From Rotaria macrura (Eukaryota; Rotifera; Eurotatoria; Philodinida; Philodinidae), in assembly GCA_900239685.1 (NCBI GenBank), contig OENT01000019.1:240757-304756 (forward strand): DNA of 64,000 bases, in the 5' to 3' direction. Positions within the stretch are counted from its first letter, which is position 1. Each line of letters begins with the position of its first letter. This document shows, piece by piece, positions 1 to 16,737 of this stretch. The notes below the pieces were generated by a model. The model saw only the letters and a list, made by a program, of their open reading frames with translations. It did no database searches and was not told where the DNA came from. The position numbers and the translations under genes are program-made.

Positions 1-3533
<3,533 letters not shown>

Positions 3534-5508
3534 CGAATGAAATATATCAACACCGGGATAACAAAAGTAATCGAAGAATTAGTAGAAATATAAATGCACA
3601 CGCACGCACACAGATTTCAAAGAAGAGGAAAAGTATTGATTTTTGTTTATTTGAGTAAAGAACAAAAAAATTATGATGAGTGTTTGAGAAATAATTTTAT
3701 AATGGACGTAGATGTACGTCAATTGTTGTCACGATGAGAAACGGAGGTGTAGTTTGTGAAAAAAGACATCAAGAACAAACATAACAACAGACAAATATAC
3801 ACAGAGATTGTGGCGCCAGAATTTCAATCGATATTTCACATACTAGAAGTACAATGTCGTAATTTTTATCGCATGGATAGAAAAATTTCGAAATTAGATT
3901 TCGCAATGTTTTTTTTCTTATAAGCATGACATTTTTTTCAGGAAATTTTCAAGAAATAAGCGTATTATTATCAACAGATGGAGTTGTATGATGAACAACG
4001 AATTCGAAATGTAATTATTCAAACTAAAGCTCAATAGTGGAGAGAAATTCATAATCTAGAGAGACATGTCGACAGTTTGACAACTTGTGACCAAGATCGA
4101 TGTCAACGTTGATCGATTGAAGTGTTTTTATTTTGTGAAGTTAATCGAATCTTAGCCCGAAAGAAGTCGAGTGTTTGTTTTTACAATCGTACAAGAACCG
4201 GAAACAAACATTTTTTGGCATCGACCGATGAGTCGACTCCCTCTCTCTCTCTTGGAGGATCACTTCATTCATGAGTTAGTCATTCGACAGTTCTGCATAT
4301 AACTGAACACAATGTTTCAAATGAGTTGACTTGCACAATTGAAGCAAATGGATGCCTTAAACTGAGGCAGATTTATGATGACGAGAAAAACTATCTATGA
4401 ATTTGGCATTAGTAGTGGTGATAATCACTAGGTAGTAGCAAACGCAGAATCTTTTCGTGTAGAACAATAGTTGAAACTTAAATTTTAACAACTAACTCTT
4501 GATCTTTGTTTGTCCATCATATTTCTTAGTAAAAGGTTGTTGTTCTGAAACACTTGCTCCAGATTAACATGATATATCAAGGAAAATGAATCCTATAAAT
4601 TATCTGATTGAATCCTAAGAGCCAACGAAATCCATTTCGGTCGTATATCAAGCAACCCTGGATCGGGTCCGATGGTTGAATCCTATTAAGCTTGTTGAAA
4701 GTCAGTTAGTATCTACTAGTTCAATTTGTCTAAATTAAACCTTATACTGAAAAATATATATTCATTTATGGTAATGAAATTTGTCGTCGGTTTATCAATG
4801 TTTGGATAGTTCTTGATCAAAATCAGGAACAATTTTATGAATATACTAACAAACGAAAATACCATGTAATGATCAAATAGACACGGTTCTGGACACAGCC
4901 ATAGTCTCTCGGGAGTTCATTGTTTCTTTTTAGTTTCTGATGCGTCGTCATTCTTCGGAAATTCCAACAAGAAAAACATAAGATCCTAAAACGTGAAAAT
5001 TAAGATACTACAGACTCATGGTAAACTGTGAAAGTCAACCATGACTTCGACTATGTCTGAGTTCAAGTTAAGTCACACAATCATGAAGATCAATCCTGTC
5101 GATTTTCAGTCTACACCAATGCTTTCAACAATGTGTTGAAGTTCTTTGATACAATCATGATGGAACAGATTTGAGAAGGGAATTTCGTCCGAATTCTTTA
5201 TATAACGAAATCATCGATAGAAAGACTAGTCTTTTTAAAAACGGCTAATGGTTACAAAGTTGGTGTGAGTCCTATTCAAAATGAAACAAACTTAATATTC
5301 TATACTTATCAATATTTAAATAACAAGTATTATTTAGCAACAGAAATAAATTCTTCATATTTCGCACCAAGCTTTTGATTTGTTTTTTTAAATTCGACTG
5401 ATTGTAAAAAAAGAATATTTTCGCCTTTATATCATTTTCTCATACACACGCTTTTATTCATTCATGTTACTCTTACGTAAATTAATCATATTGATTCATT
5501 ATTACTAA
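3534..5508. other. Intergenic region between divergent genes
   Basis: About 2 kb separates the start codons of eRF1 (minus) and the BAF-domain gene (plus), so both promoters should lie here. I see no conserved coding segment. There is a short CT-rich run near 4242-4255 and otherwise A+T-rich sequence. An upstream exon of the plus-strand gene cannot be excluded, because a splice-acceptor-like TTTCTAG overlaps its first codons. Confidence 0.5.
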
Positions 5509-7671
5509 ATGTTTCTAGATGATAAATCTATGAAATGTAAGAATGTCAATTATCATATCGATTTGCTGTCATCTACATTGAAAGGAAATGTAATCAAACA
5601 AGCAGCTTCTCAACTTTTACAACATGTAACATTGAATAAACATTTCTTTCACGTAACACAAAATAGTAATGGAAATGCAGTAGATGACTATCATACATCT
5701 GTAAAACATACTCATCGAAATAAGAAGGATTTTCGACGAACAGATAAATGTAATTCATGGTTATCGAAATTTCCAACGAAAAGTGATACATCTCTTACTC
5801 GGTAAATCCAATGGAATAGCGTACTAAATATATAAATACATCTAATTTAGATTACCTACATCCATTCGATCTCCATCATATTCACATAAACCATACATAC
5901 AGTCCCAAAATACATGTGCAAATATATCAACGAATCAATTATGTCATATGCCTCTACCATTTCATCAGAATCAGATAAACATATCGAGTAATCACATTTA
6001 TCCCAATAGTAATAATGATATTAATCCACACGAAGAAGCATTTTCTCAACCTCTTATCGTAATTTAGATAGAAATAAAAATGTAGATATTTTCGACAATT
6101 CATTAATCTTAATTTAGATGGTTCATAAAAAACGTCTTCGCCGCGATCATTTCTTGTCTACTATGCAAAATTGTACAGAACCGCCATTTAGTCGAAATCA
6201 TTTCTATGCATTTGATCAAATCAATATGCTTAAATTACAAAGAAATCTTCTTAAAACGAATCATGAAGAAGATGATGATCATCCAACATATGAATCAAAA
6301 TTAAAACGAAAATATTTTGAAATCTATGATGATGAAGATGATCTATCTCGTTGCCATTGTTCTGATATTCAACTTGATCGAACATCTGCATCGAAAAAAA
6401 ACATATCTTCTTTGAAAACAAAAGATCGTATTAGTATAAAGAAATATCAGGACGAAACAAAAATTTCAAAGCATGACATAGAATCAATAGTACAAAAGTC
6501 AACATCAGGACAGTCACATATAATTGTATCACATCTTGAAAAAATTTTAAACTTATGTGGAGAATTACGTACATTAGCTAAAGATGTAGAGAATCATCTT
6601 AATGATAAAAAATCATCGAAATCAATAGCATCAAATACTGTAGAACAAACATCGACAGTCAATATTGATAATGAACACGATCATCAACAAATCCAACACG
6701 ATACTAGTGATGGATATTCTCCACTTCCCTACCAACCTACTACTGATACATTATCGATACATTCTGAAAATAATAAATCTCATCCATTGATGGTTTGTTG
6801 ATAGACATAAAAACGACCGGCAACTTCAGTTGAATTTTTAAGCAACAATGTTCGTTTCGTTTTAGCAAACAGAATCTTTTAAAACTAAATCACCTAGTTT
6901 AATGAGTTCACACACAATAGTACGCAAATCTGAAGAGATTTGTTCATGTTTTTTAAAATCGATATTCGAAAAACAAAATTGTGATTTGACGATGGACGAA
7001 CAAGAATATTTGAATGACCTTACGAAAGCGTATTTACTTGGAAAACAACAAATACTTCGACAACAAGAGGTTTGATTGCATGCGAATAAATACGATCAAT
7101 TATCAAGTATTATATTTAGTTAAAGGACAAAAATGAATTTGATACATCGATAGATGAAACTCATCAAGTGAAACAACCACTAGAATCGAATGATCTAAGG
7201 TCTTCAATATTTGACACTACTGCTACTACTATTAAGAATAATAATCAATCAATGACACCGGCTAGTCAATCATCAATTTTGCTCTATAATGATTTGCAAC
7301 CGTTGAATGAACATTCATTGCCCATGCCAAACAAATCAAATGATTCTGTAATATCATCAATCGAAAGTAATCAACATTTACTACAGCCATTCTCTATGCC
7401 ACCAGAAAAGTTCAATTTTAAATATCAAACATTTATTGATGAACCAATAGCCATGAAAACAACAAGTCTTCTACCTGGGATCGGAGTAAAATATGCTCAA
7501 CAATTATCTCAATGTGGTTTTACAACAGTTCGACGTCTACTGGGGTTTTACTTGATGATCAAAGATGATCAACAATTTGTTATTTGGCTTCATAGAAAAG
7601 CCGGAATATCGATACATTCAGCATGGTTATGTACACATGCACTGCGAGCCTGGTGTGAAGTGCACCTTTAA
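5509..7671 (+). CDS. Large protein with a C-terminal barrier-to-autointegration factor (BAF) domain
   Basis: Exons 5509-5801, 5851-6058, 6118-6792, 6866-7069 and 7120-7671 join in frame through four short introns (49-73 bp, GT..TTTAG) to give about 643 residues. Residues ~565-643 align along their length with BAF/BANF1. The order is F-x-x-EP, then the helix-hairpin-helix LLPGIGVKYAQQLSQCGF (BAF has SLAGIG...ERGF), then LLGFYLMIKDDQQF (BAF LGQFLVLKKDEDLF), then WL, and finally ALRAWCEVHL (BAF CLREWCDAFL). In animals BAF dimers bind double-stranded DNA without sequence preference, bind LEM-domain proteins and help rebuild the nuclear envelope. The first ~560 residues are rich in Ser, Asn, Asp, Lys and His. 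They look mostly disordered, with an acidic stretch (NHEEDDDH, YDDEDD) and basic patches such as KKRLRR, and I recognise no other domain. BAF is normally about 89 residues. The start is the first ATG in the open frame and could be replaced by an upstream exon. DNA binding is inferred from the domain only. Confidence 0.82.
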
Positions 7672-9270
7672 ACTTGATGTATATTCTTGTGACTTGTATT
7701 TTATTTGTTTAGTTAAAATTTAATCTCTGAAATATAAGTTATAATACATAAAAACAACATTATTATAATCATTCTCATACTTTGATAGCAAGGCTTATGA
7801 AAAGTTGAACACATTCATTTATTTTTCTTTGTCACAGAAGGCTATAGTCGTCTTAAATATTCCACGATGGCTTGTCACAGAGTGAGAACTTCAGAATTGC
7901 TGTAGTTTTTCTAAAATATTTTAATGCATTTGAATATTTATCATGCCATTTGGGTATCGAGTTGTTGATAAATTTTCTCTTTTGATGATCTTGACATACT
8001 TTCATGATTTTCTCAGTTGACGCTCTTTTCCAGTATAAAAAGTTGTACTCATCTTATTTCAAATGTTATGTTCATAATAATGGAGATATAAAACGTATGA
8101 TGTCAAAAAAAAGGTTTTGTTACCATCTTAGAAAACAAAAGTGCCATCAGTAAAACTTTCACAAATATTTCGAATACAATATTTGTAAGCATAACAAATA
8201 ATATCACTAAAATAGACAGAGTAATATTCAAATTTTATTCGTGTTTGATAACAAAGTTTCATTACTGCTTTGAAGTGTGTTATTCTACGTAATCGGCGCT
8301 ATACTTTATGTATTACTATGTTTAACTAAATTGCTCTTGTTTAATACAAAATGCCTTGAGTTTGATTTGCCTGAATAAAGTGTACAAATCTCTTCTCATC
8401 ATCGGATCCCCATATTCTATTCAGTTTTTTGTCTTTCGTAAAAACTAAAAAATTTGAATTCTAGTCCGTTCTCTAGATTCATATCGTTTTTTGCAGTGAG
8501 AGCCATCCATCATTGTTTTGCTTTATACAATAAAGAGAAACAAATATTGCTACCATTCAATGCAAGTTTTCATCAATAAGAATCTACAATCCGAAATAAT
8601 TTGTATGTGAAAATTTCAATTGTACTATCAGTGAAATATACTTTTAATTGATTCGATTTTTAACTCTCCTTTGCATTTCACTAGGAAGCTTGACACAACA
8701 CGTTGAAGTGTCTACTTTAATTTCGATGAAATCAACAATAACTTGCTTCTTCTTTAATCAATGAAAAGCATTATACTTGGACCTTGAAATTTAGTTTTTT
8801 TCAAACATAAAATTTATGAAAGTAAATATATATATATATATGTATTAGAGGTTGTAAATAGAATTATAACGTTACTAGATAGAAACATATTATTAATGAT
8901 GAATAATACTGTGAAGATTGAAAATCAATTGACTTCTTCAATGTACCTGAGCATAGAAACAAGTGAAATCAATCACAACTTACAAATTCTTCTATATTAT
9001 ATCAAATTATAACTATAAAAAGTTATCATTACTGTTTCATTTCTGCGTCAATATTTTCATAGAAAGACATCATTCATATAGAACATATAAAAATTCCTTT
9101 CCTTCGTTAAATTTGAATATGTAAGAAAAGCCTTTTGAAAAAGGTAAAGGTGAAGTCAATAATATGTTCGATCTTTTATAGAGGCATTGTTTGAAATTCA
9201 ATAGAAACAATCGGAGTATTCTGCATCAGCATACATTGAAGTCACAATAAAAATCTTACTTCTCACTAAG
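7672..9270. other. Non-coding, no feature recognised
   Basis: A+T-rich sequence following the BAF-domain gene. It holds only a short TA repeat near 8826-8841 and no convincing exon on either strand. Confidence 0.5.
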
Positions 9271-9709
9271 AACCCACATCGATGGTTACGGATCAACGTA
9301 AATTTAACTTAGACGGTCGCTTTTAAGTCGCATCCAGGCTCAAATCGATAAATGGACGACCGTAAACGGCCGTAACCAGTCAATTACGACGAAAAACGGT
9401 CCCCGATTACGTTAGGATTTTACTGTAACCATAAACGGTATTTTACAGTATATTACGACTATCGTAAATTCTGATCGTGTACGGTTACCGTGAACGTATG
9501 GCCACTGTACACGGTCACCATACGATACCGTATCGTAACGTATTCGACGATTGAAAAAAGAATTAAGAACCAATCTTTGTTGACTGTGGTACGTCGCCGT
9601 ATACAGCCGTTGGCATTGTGGGTGTGGATATGGGGTGTTACGGGGGAATTTAGTGTTGTTGGTAGCGATTTGGGCTTTTAAGTGGGGATGAGTTCCATCG
9701 ATGTGGGTT
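9271..9709. mobile_element. 439-bp inverted-repeat element (MITE-like, non-autonomous)
   Basis: A perfect 15-bp terminal inverted repeat is visible: AACCCACATCGATGG at 9271-9285 and its reverse complement at 9695-9709. The interior is clearly richer in G+C and CpG than its surroundings. It is crowded with CGTAA, ACGGT and TACCG words in both orientations; one example is the hairpin CGTATGG...CCATACG near 9497-9532. The only open frame inside has no recognisable domain, so the element would depend on a transposase made elsewhere. I could not find a clear target-site duplication, so the superfamily is undetermined and the ends may not be exact. Confidence 0.62.
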
Positions 9710-9781
9710 TTTTGAGGACATGTGCATATTCAGTACATCACGCCCACACTTCCTCGCTCAGCCGTAGACTTATAATCAGAG

Positions 9782-9896
9782 CCATACTCATACTTACAGC
9801 CACACCCACACCCAAAAATTTCTTTTGCTTTTGGATTGTTTCATAATTGAGCGTGTGTGGGTATGAGTGTCGTCCTAAATATGAGTATCAGTATGG
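9782..9896. repeat. Imperfect GT/CA-rich hairpin with TGTGGG-like words
   Basis: The left arm (about 9782-9814) begins CCATACTCATACTTACAG and runs into CCACACCCACACCC. The right arm (about 9849-9896) carries GCGTGTGTGGGTATGAGTG and ATGAGTATCAGTATGG, which is close to the reverse complement of the left arm. The spacer is about 35 bp. The arms contain TGTGGG and TATGAG words. It lies only 70 bp from the 439-bp element, which also contains TGTGGGTGTGG near 9618. It could be a second short element or a decayed telomere-like repeat. Confidence 0.45.
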
Positions 9897-12800
9897 ATTC
9901 GGGTTCGTAATATCTTTTCATATCCACGCTCACAACTTTATCATTAGGCAGTTACCGATTCAGAACTTGAAATTCATTTAAATATCGTTAATTTACTCAC
10001 AATATGACGAAATTTGTCTGAGTAAAATATACCATTTAGTATAATTGATAAAAACCTGATACAAATATCTGAATTCAAAGAGAAAAGAGCACTTTTGATA
10101 TCAACAGTGAATTTGATATTTAACAACTACACTAGTGTTACGTATTAGTAATACATGATATCTTCAAATGCAAAGTAATACAAAAATCTCATAGACGAAT
10201 AGTTTACTGAATAGCAACGAAATTCTACTGAAAACAATATTTACATTTTATGTGTAAGTTTTTAGTGAAAGAGAATCATAAGAAATTAAATAACCAATTA
10301 AAAAAATTTCTTTTGGTCCTTATTATATCAATATTTGTTCGGTCAAATTTTCAATTGACTATTGATAAAAAACAACAAAGAAGTGAACTTTCAAAAGTTT
10401 TTGTATTCATACAACGGCAATCGAACTTGATTATGAAGACATTAAATTCAAGAAATCATTATTAGTAATATTTATTCTAGGGAAATTAGCCAATTCTAAT
10501 TACTTATCCATATATAGCCTTTCCACGAAAACAATAAAACTCGAATAATCTAATTTCTTTACTATGTGATAATAGCATTAAGAGCTCTAAGGAGAATTCC
10601 TTTGGGATTGTCATATGAGGCACAGTACATCTATTGTTCATGATCGCATGAAAATGATTTTATTTGATCTGTTTCAAGAGAAATTTCTCTGTTGTAGATT
10701 ACTGTACGGATTCGTACTTCAGTAAACAAATAGTTTTACAAAATCTATGATATGTGCGTAATATCCAAGCGGTGATCATTTTTCTAAATCATTTGTGACA
10801 GCTTACGACGATTCTTATTAATCTTGTGCCATTTTCAATAAAGTGCTAAGATTTGACTTTCACGATCTGCGGGCTTCGCTGTGATACTGCTTCCCTGATT
10901 TTTTCCTGACGTTTTAAAGATTTATCTCCGTGGGACCACATATACGTCATCTTGAAGTCTCATTCGGTTATACTCAACGTTTCCTAAACACTTCAAAGAA
11001 ATATTTATTGAACATTTTTTATAAAAAGAAAGATTGTGCTCAAATTTTTATTTATTGTGTCAACGTTTTTTCTTGTAATCAGTATAAGTTTCAATTATTT
11101 CGAATGAATTGATTTTTTCAAAGCAGTTATTTCATCATTAGTGATTATCAATTGTACTTCGCTGATATTCATATAATTCAGTTTCGGACCATGCTTCGTT
11201 GGGTTAAATCTTGTATTGCTTATTTCAACATTTCAGTGGATTCATTTAAGTTTTCTTGTAAACGCTTGTATTTGATTATTTTTAATTCGGTTGTTTTATA
11301 TGTGCGAAGAATAGAGATAACAAGAAAAATAAATGTAGGAGCGAAGGAAGAATGTGTGATGTAGAGAAATGGTTCGAGTGTTGAAAAGATAGATATAGAA
11401 TTTTTAAAAGTGAGAGAATACGATTTTTTCTTATTTTTTACACCTATTTTTCTAATAAAAATGCAATTTCGGCTGGAAACAAATAACAAACCAATCGAAA
11501 TGGGTCCTCCATCGTAAATGCCATATGCTAGAGGAAAAGAAAAAGCATACGCAACGTATGCTTAGAGATAGCGACCGAAAAGGAGGAAAAAGCAGAACTC
11601 GAAATATGTATTCGAAGGAATATAATCCAGTAATTTCAATGAAGTATCATTGATGGACATACTTTTGTGCAGCTTTCATTCTGAATAGTAGTACTATGAT
11701 AAGACTTAAAATGTCCTGATTTTTTCCAAAATGTGTCCAGTCTATTTCCCTGATTTTCAAACATTGGCTGCTGTGACCCCTAGATCTGTGAGATGAGAGT
11801 TAAAACAGAGTTTCTACACCACAAAATTGAATACTCTCATTTTCATTATTTGCTGTACGATTGGTGACGAATGAAACATAATATCCTACCATCGACTCAA
11901 TTCTTTAATGAAATCAAAAGATTGGATAAAAATTTTTTTATATGCGCCACAATATCCAACGATCCATGCATATTGTGAGTCGAGAATAGACCGGTCACAG
12001 TTGCCTGCTTGTTCTAAAGCAATATTCTCTTCCAAACATCGGATAATATGTATTATTCAACAAATCACAATGTAACAGAAATGGACAAATTTTGGTGGTT
12101 TATGCGTCTAATTCTTGTTTAATATAAAATTAGCTACTAAAATAGAAACAACGAAAAAGAAACACTTTCATGTACTTCAGATCAGCACTCGTTTTATGAA
12201 AATGTATTGTTATAGGTTTTCATTTGACTTGATTTCACTTGAACCTTAGAGTTTTCTTAATATAACTTTTTTTACCGATTCAATATTCCGTTGATTTTCA
12301 TGTTCGAATACGAACAGCAGTTGTTCATTATCTATTCTTTGAAATGCTTCGATGGATAAAAGCAATAAGTTATGAAATTCTCATTTTGACTAAAAATAAT
12401 CGTGAATATTTACATAGAAACACGTAGCTCTATTGTAGAATTCTTTTCTGTTCTCTGTTGTTTTATTCATTTAGTTTTAAAATTTATATTTTCTAACTAG
12501 TGAACATTAGATATTGTTTAACTCCCTATTCTTAAAAAGAAGTTGTAAAAGAATAGGCAAAGATTTCAGAGTGTCTACTCAAACTTCATCCCTATACTCA
12601 CACGTCATTTTTCATGTGAAACCGGATCGTACAGGTATATTGAATTAAACAAGGTAAATATTAGCATCCACTACTGACGTATCGTACAAAAATGTTCTTG
12701 AAATAAAACGCAGTCATATTTATTTAAGACATCTGCTTCGAATAAATCAACCATGTATTTACTGTCTGACTGTAGTTCTACAGGATTAAGTAGTGACATG

Positions 12801-15800
12801 CCTAGAAATGTTTGCTATAAATGATAAAATCAGAGAAGAATCTTCTTTTGATAGAAAGAATAGAGCTAGTGAGAGATGAAAAATGTTTCTCATTTGTTAC
12901 AGGCAATGTGCTGAATTTTTTCTAATGTAGACAAGAACAACGCAATCTAACTGGCTTGTTGATTATTGAGCTACGTAAATCAGAAAATCTGTATACAGGT
13001 AACAATAAGCACTTTGCTCGACCACATTCATATCTATTCAACTCGCGAATCAAGTCGTTTGTCTATTGGTTAGCTAAGCATGCGTCAGTTCATTTCTGAT
13101 AATATATCACCTATGAAATATACTATACCGTTGCATGACGATGGATACAGAAAAAAATTTGCAATTCTTGTTATTAATTAACGGCTATGCGCTGAATCAA
13201 ACTTGAAAATTTCTCACTTTTATCACTAAACGAAACGGAAGTAAAAATTGTTAATTTGTGTACATCTATTAATGATGTTCTATAATTATTTGTCTTTAAA
13301 TAGATTTTGTGAATAATCATGCATAAAAAAACACATTCTAATATAATTGATAATGGATTCCTCAACATTCTTAAGTATTCTCACGGTTCAATTGAATGGA
13401 AACATGCAAGTGCATTCACATGATACAAAGTTATGATTCTACATAGAAAGGCAGATTATTACTAGTATTATTGTATTTAGGGTTTCTATTGTGTTGAACC
13501 ATTTCTTTTTCTCATCCAACTAAAAAATTAATTATAGAGTTGAAGGAAAATTGTTATCTATATGGTAAATATATTGATTTATTTCAATTTTTTACAAAGC
13601 TGTCAGATATGAAACACTACTAAAATAACGCATGTTTAATTTTTCATTTTGTAAACACGAAAGAAATTTCATAGAGAGTGACGCACAAAAATTATTTCGG
13701 ATAAAAATAAATATTCACCGAACATTCATATAGGTTTATAAAAACAAAGGAGTATCCTTTATCTGCAGTATACACTACTATAAGATGTTTTACCTAGCTA
13801 TTTGCACTAACAAAAACTATAGTACCACTTGGAATACTGGTATTTATTACTTCCTGTTTGTACGCTAAGTTACGTTCACTTCACTCAGGGTAGTTCAGCA
13901 ATATGTGAACATGCTGAAACGATAACATTATTTTCATTGCTAAGACTTGTTCAAAGTTTTATCCTTGAAAAGTCGGCTCGTGGCCATGGGATAGTATCAT
14001 TTCATGTAAACCTATTTACAGAAAGGCTTCAAGTAACTTTTAATATTTTGCCATCGCAGCTCATTATTATATATGATATCTACCACAGCAAATTACAGTA
14101 CAAACTTATACTGACATAGAAGGAAAACATTCCCCAAGAGAAAAAGTTCACAATATCGCATTACTTCTGGTGCAACACTTCATCAAGATTAATCGGCCTT
14201 AGACCAAGTAAATAATGTAGGCATGTACCCATTGACACGCACATTAAAATTCAATGAAGAAACAGAGTAGGTGTTCAATGTAGCTCAACACATAACACTT
14301 CATGTGTTAAACGTCGATGAATAGAATGGCATTTTTTATTAGCAAGTAACATCATCAGACAATGCAACTATATCACATAAGATAAATGAACTCAAGCTTT
14401 TCTTTTCATTTCAAGCACTATGCCAATTAGAATTCTAAGAATACTTATTGTCTACAATAAAACTACTGCATTTCATGGTAATGATTTATTGCAGACAAAG
14501 GATTTGATATTTCTATTTATGATTGCAGCCAAGCGGATCTCTATGGTAAAATTTCAGTTTATCAATAATTTATATAAGTTTTAATTGAAACCGTAGATCA
14601 TGCGTTGTCTTTTTCTTTGCAATATCTAACATGTTCTTCATAAATGATGGATTCACTATTGTCGCATGCCTTTTCCTTATATACATGTATGTATATAAAT
14701 CTATAATCATTGTTCGTTTCTCTTTCTTTGATTAAAACCACTATTAGTAAATAGATTATTTTTTTCTGAGAAATATGCTGTATGAATCGTTCTCGATGAA
14801 CTATGTCAGATCTGCAATCAAGATACATTGTTTGATTCATTAGTGATTGGTGAATAGAATGAATGATTAAAATACAAATATGAGACAAGCACACAATTAC
14901 AATGGCGAATATTGAACCCTCGATTTTCTTGCACATCATAACTTAGGTACTAATGGGAAAAGTCACGCATTAATGTTTCTATTAATGTATGTTATTGCAT
15001 GTAGTGTATTTTCTAACAATTTATATTCTAATTACGACGATTTCAATCAAGTGTTATCATGTATTTCTATGTTATCATTGTATGCATGATCATAATGAAG
15101 AAAAATCTAATCGAAATATTCACGAAAGAATACATCACCATGACTTCCTCTTGATTTTCTTGAAAATCACGGTTGTATATTACAATATCGATAATATCAA
15201 TGGCATCACCGGTAGTCACATTATTTTTAATTATCGAATAGACTTTTTGAATAGATCACTAGATATCTTATTGTAGTCGAATTATCATTTGTCACATAAA
15301 ATAAACAGATCTAGGAGCATGACTACAGATAAAAATTTAGTTTTAGTCAGTATATGCTTGGAAAATATTAATTAGAATGAATAAAAAATAACCTACTAGG
15401 TAAATATTTTTCATTCTTTGTTCTCATTTTCTATATCTACGGTCTCTTAAACTTGGTACATTAAAATTTAATTAACTTTTTTCTCTTATTACATATTGTC
15501 AGTCAAGAAAAGATGCATCGATTTCAATCATACAGTATATAAATACAAGTAATTCCAGGAAAATCTCTATTTTAAATATCTTATTACGGAGTTAATTAGT
15601 AAGCAGTTTATAAATATTGATATACGTATAAAAATATGAATTCTTTTTCTCATGATATATGATTATCTTCAATTAGTTCAATAACATCGATGAAATATAT
15701 TTGTTGTGTTTGTTGTTGTTGTTGTTGTTGTTCAGATTGAATTAAATACCATGCAATAGTAGTACTAAGAAGACAGATCTTTTAATCTAAAAAGTAGTTC

Positions 15801-16737
15801 TTTGCGTTTGTTTTTAGAATGGGATAACTTTCAATTTGTTTCTTTGTTTGGCATTTTTTCCATCGCCTTTCATTTATGTATTAACAAACATTGATGAAGA
15901 TGTATGATTTTTTTACTAGAAACTGAAAACTAAAATTGTTCGATTTGCATGCTTGTATGCTGAATGTGGAATAATCAAATACATTCATTCCGTGTCGAGC
16001 AAGAAGAAGAAACGAAGGAATATGCTCAATGAAGAACAAAACCATTGGAGAGAAAGATGAGGAGAGTAAGCCAGATATGATGAAATGGGCCGACCGGAAA
16101 AAAAACGGAAGAGGAGAGAACTCGAACAGCCGCTGGCAATGAAACTAGATAAAGAAAAGAGACTGATGAGGGGCAAAAGGCTTGTCTAAGCTCTTATAAT
16201 ATATATAAAAAAAAAGAAAAAAGCAAGAATATTATTGAAAGTTTGTCTACAACAAAAATGATGCACACAATGATTTGCGACCACCTCTAGTTATACGAAT
16301 TCTAAACTCATTGGTAGGTAAATCCTGAAGTTAATTAGATTCTGTAATGTTGAGTATTCTTTAACCAATAATACTTAGGACAACAACAATATGATTGACA
16401 TTTTATAGAAGGAAACAAAGAAGAAAGAAAAATCATCTTTAGAAATCTAATCAAGACTTTTTACAAAGAACATCAAGTTTTGCTTTTTCTCTCTCTTACT
16501 TTGAGGGAGCTTTTCTTGTAATTCGTACAAGTCAATTACTATCACGCTAATTTTTTTCTTTCTCTTTCATGAAGTATTAAGTCAATAAATGACTATTACC
16601 GGAAGGAAATAAATAGACCGTTAAATTATCTTTCTATTCGTCAATTTTTCATCAAGAAGAGTTTGTTTTTATTGAAGATAAAAGTACTTGAAAAAAAAAC
16701 ATTTTTTTCTGTTTTTTTTCAAGTATCGAATGAAACA
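9897..16737. other. Long non-coding stretch
   Basis: About 6.8 kb of A+T-rich sequence without a gene I can support. Open frames of 60-113 codons exist but lack domain similarity, matching splice partners or conserved motifs. A possible degenerate coding fragment around 14170-14400 is treated as a finding. A short TTG repeat lies at about 15707-15732. Confidence 0.45.

Noticed and set aside
5594-5791. Minus-strand open frame opposite the first BAF-gene exon
   Set aside because: Shadow of the plus-strand exon, which splices in phase to the following exons.
11152-11489. Overlapping open frames on both strands
   Set aside because: No domain, no splice partner, A+T-driven composition.
10885-11765. 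Repeated CCTGATTTT words that might be transposon ends
   Set aside because: The copies are in the same orientation and no target duplication or inverted partner was found.
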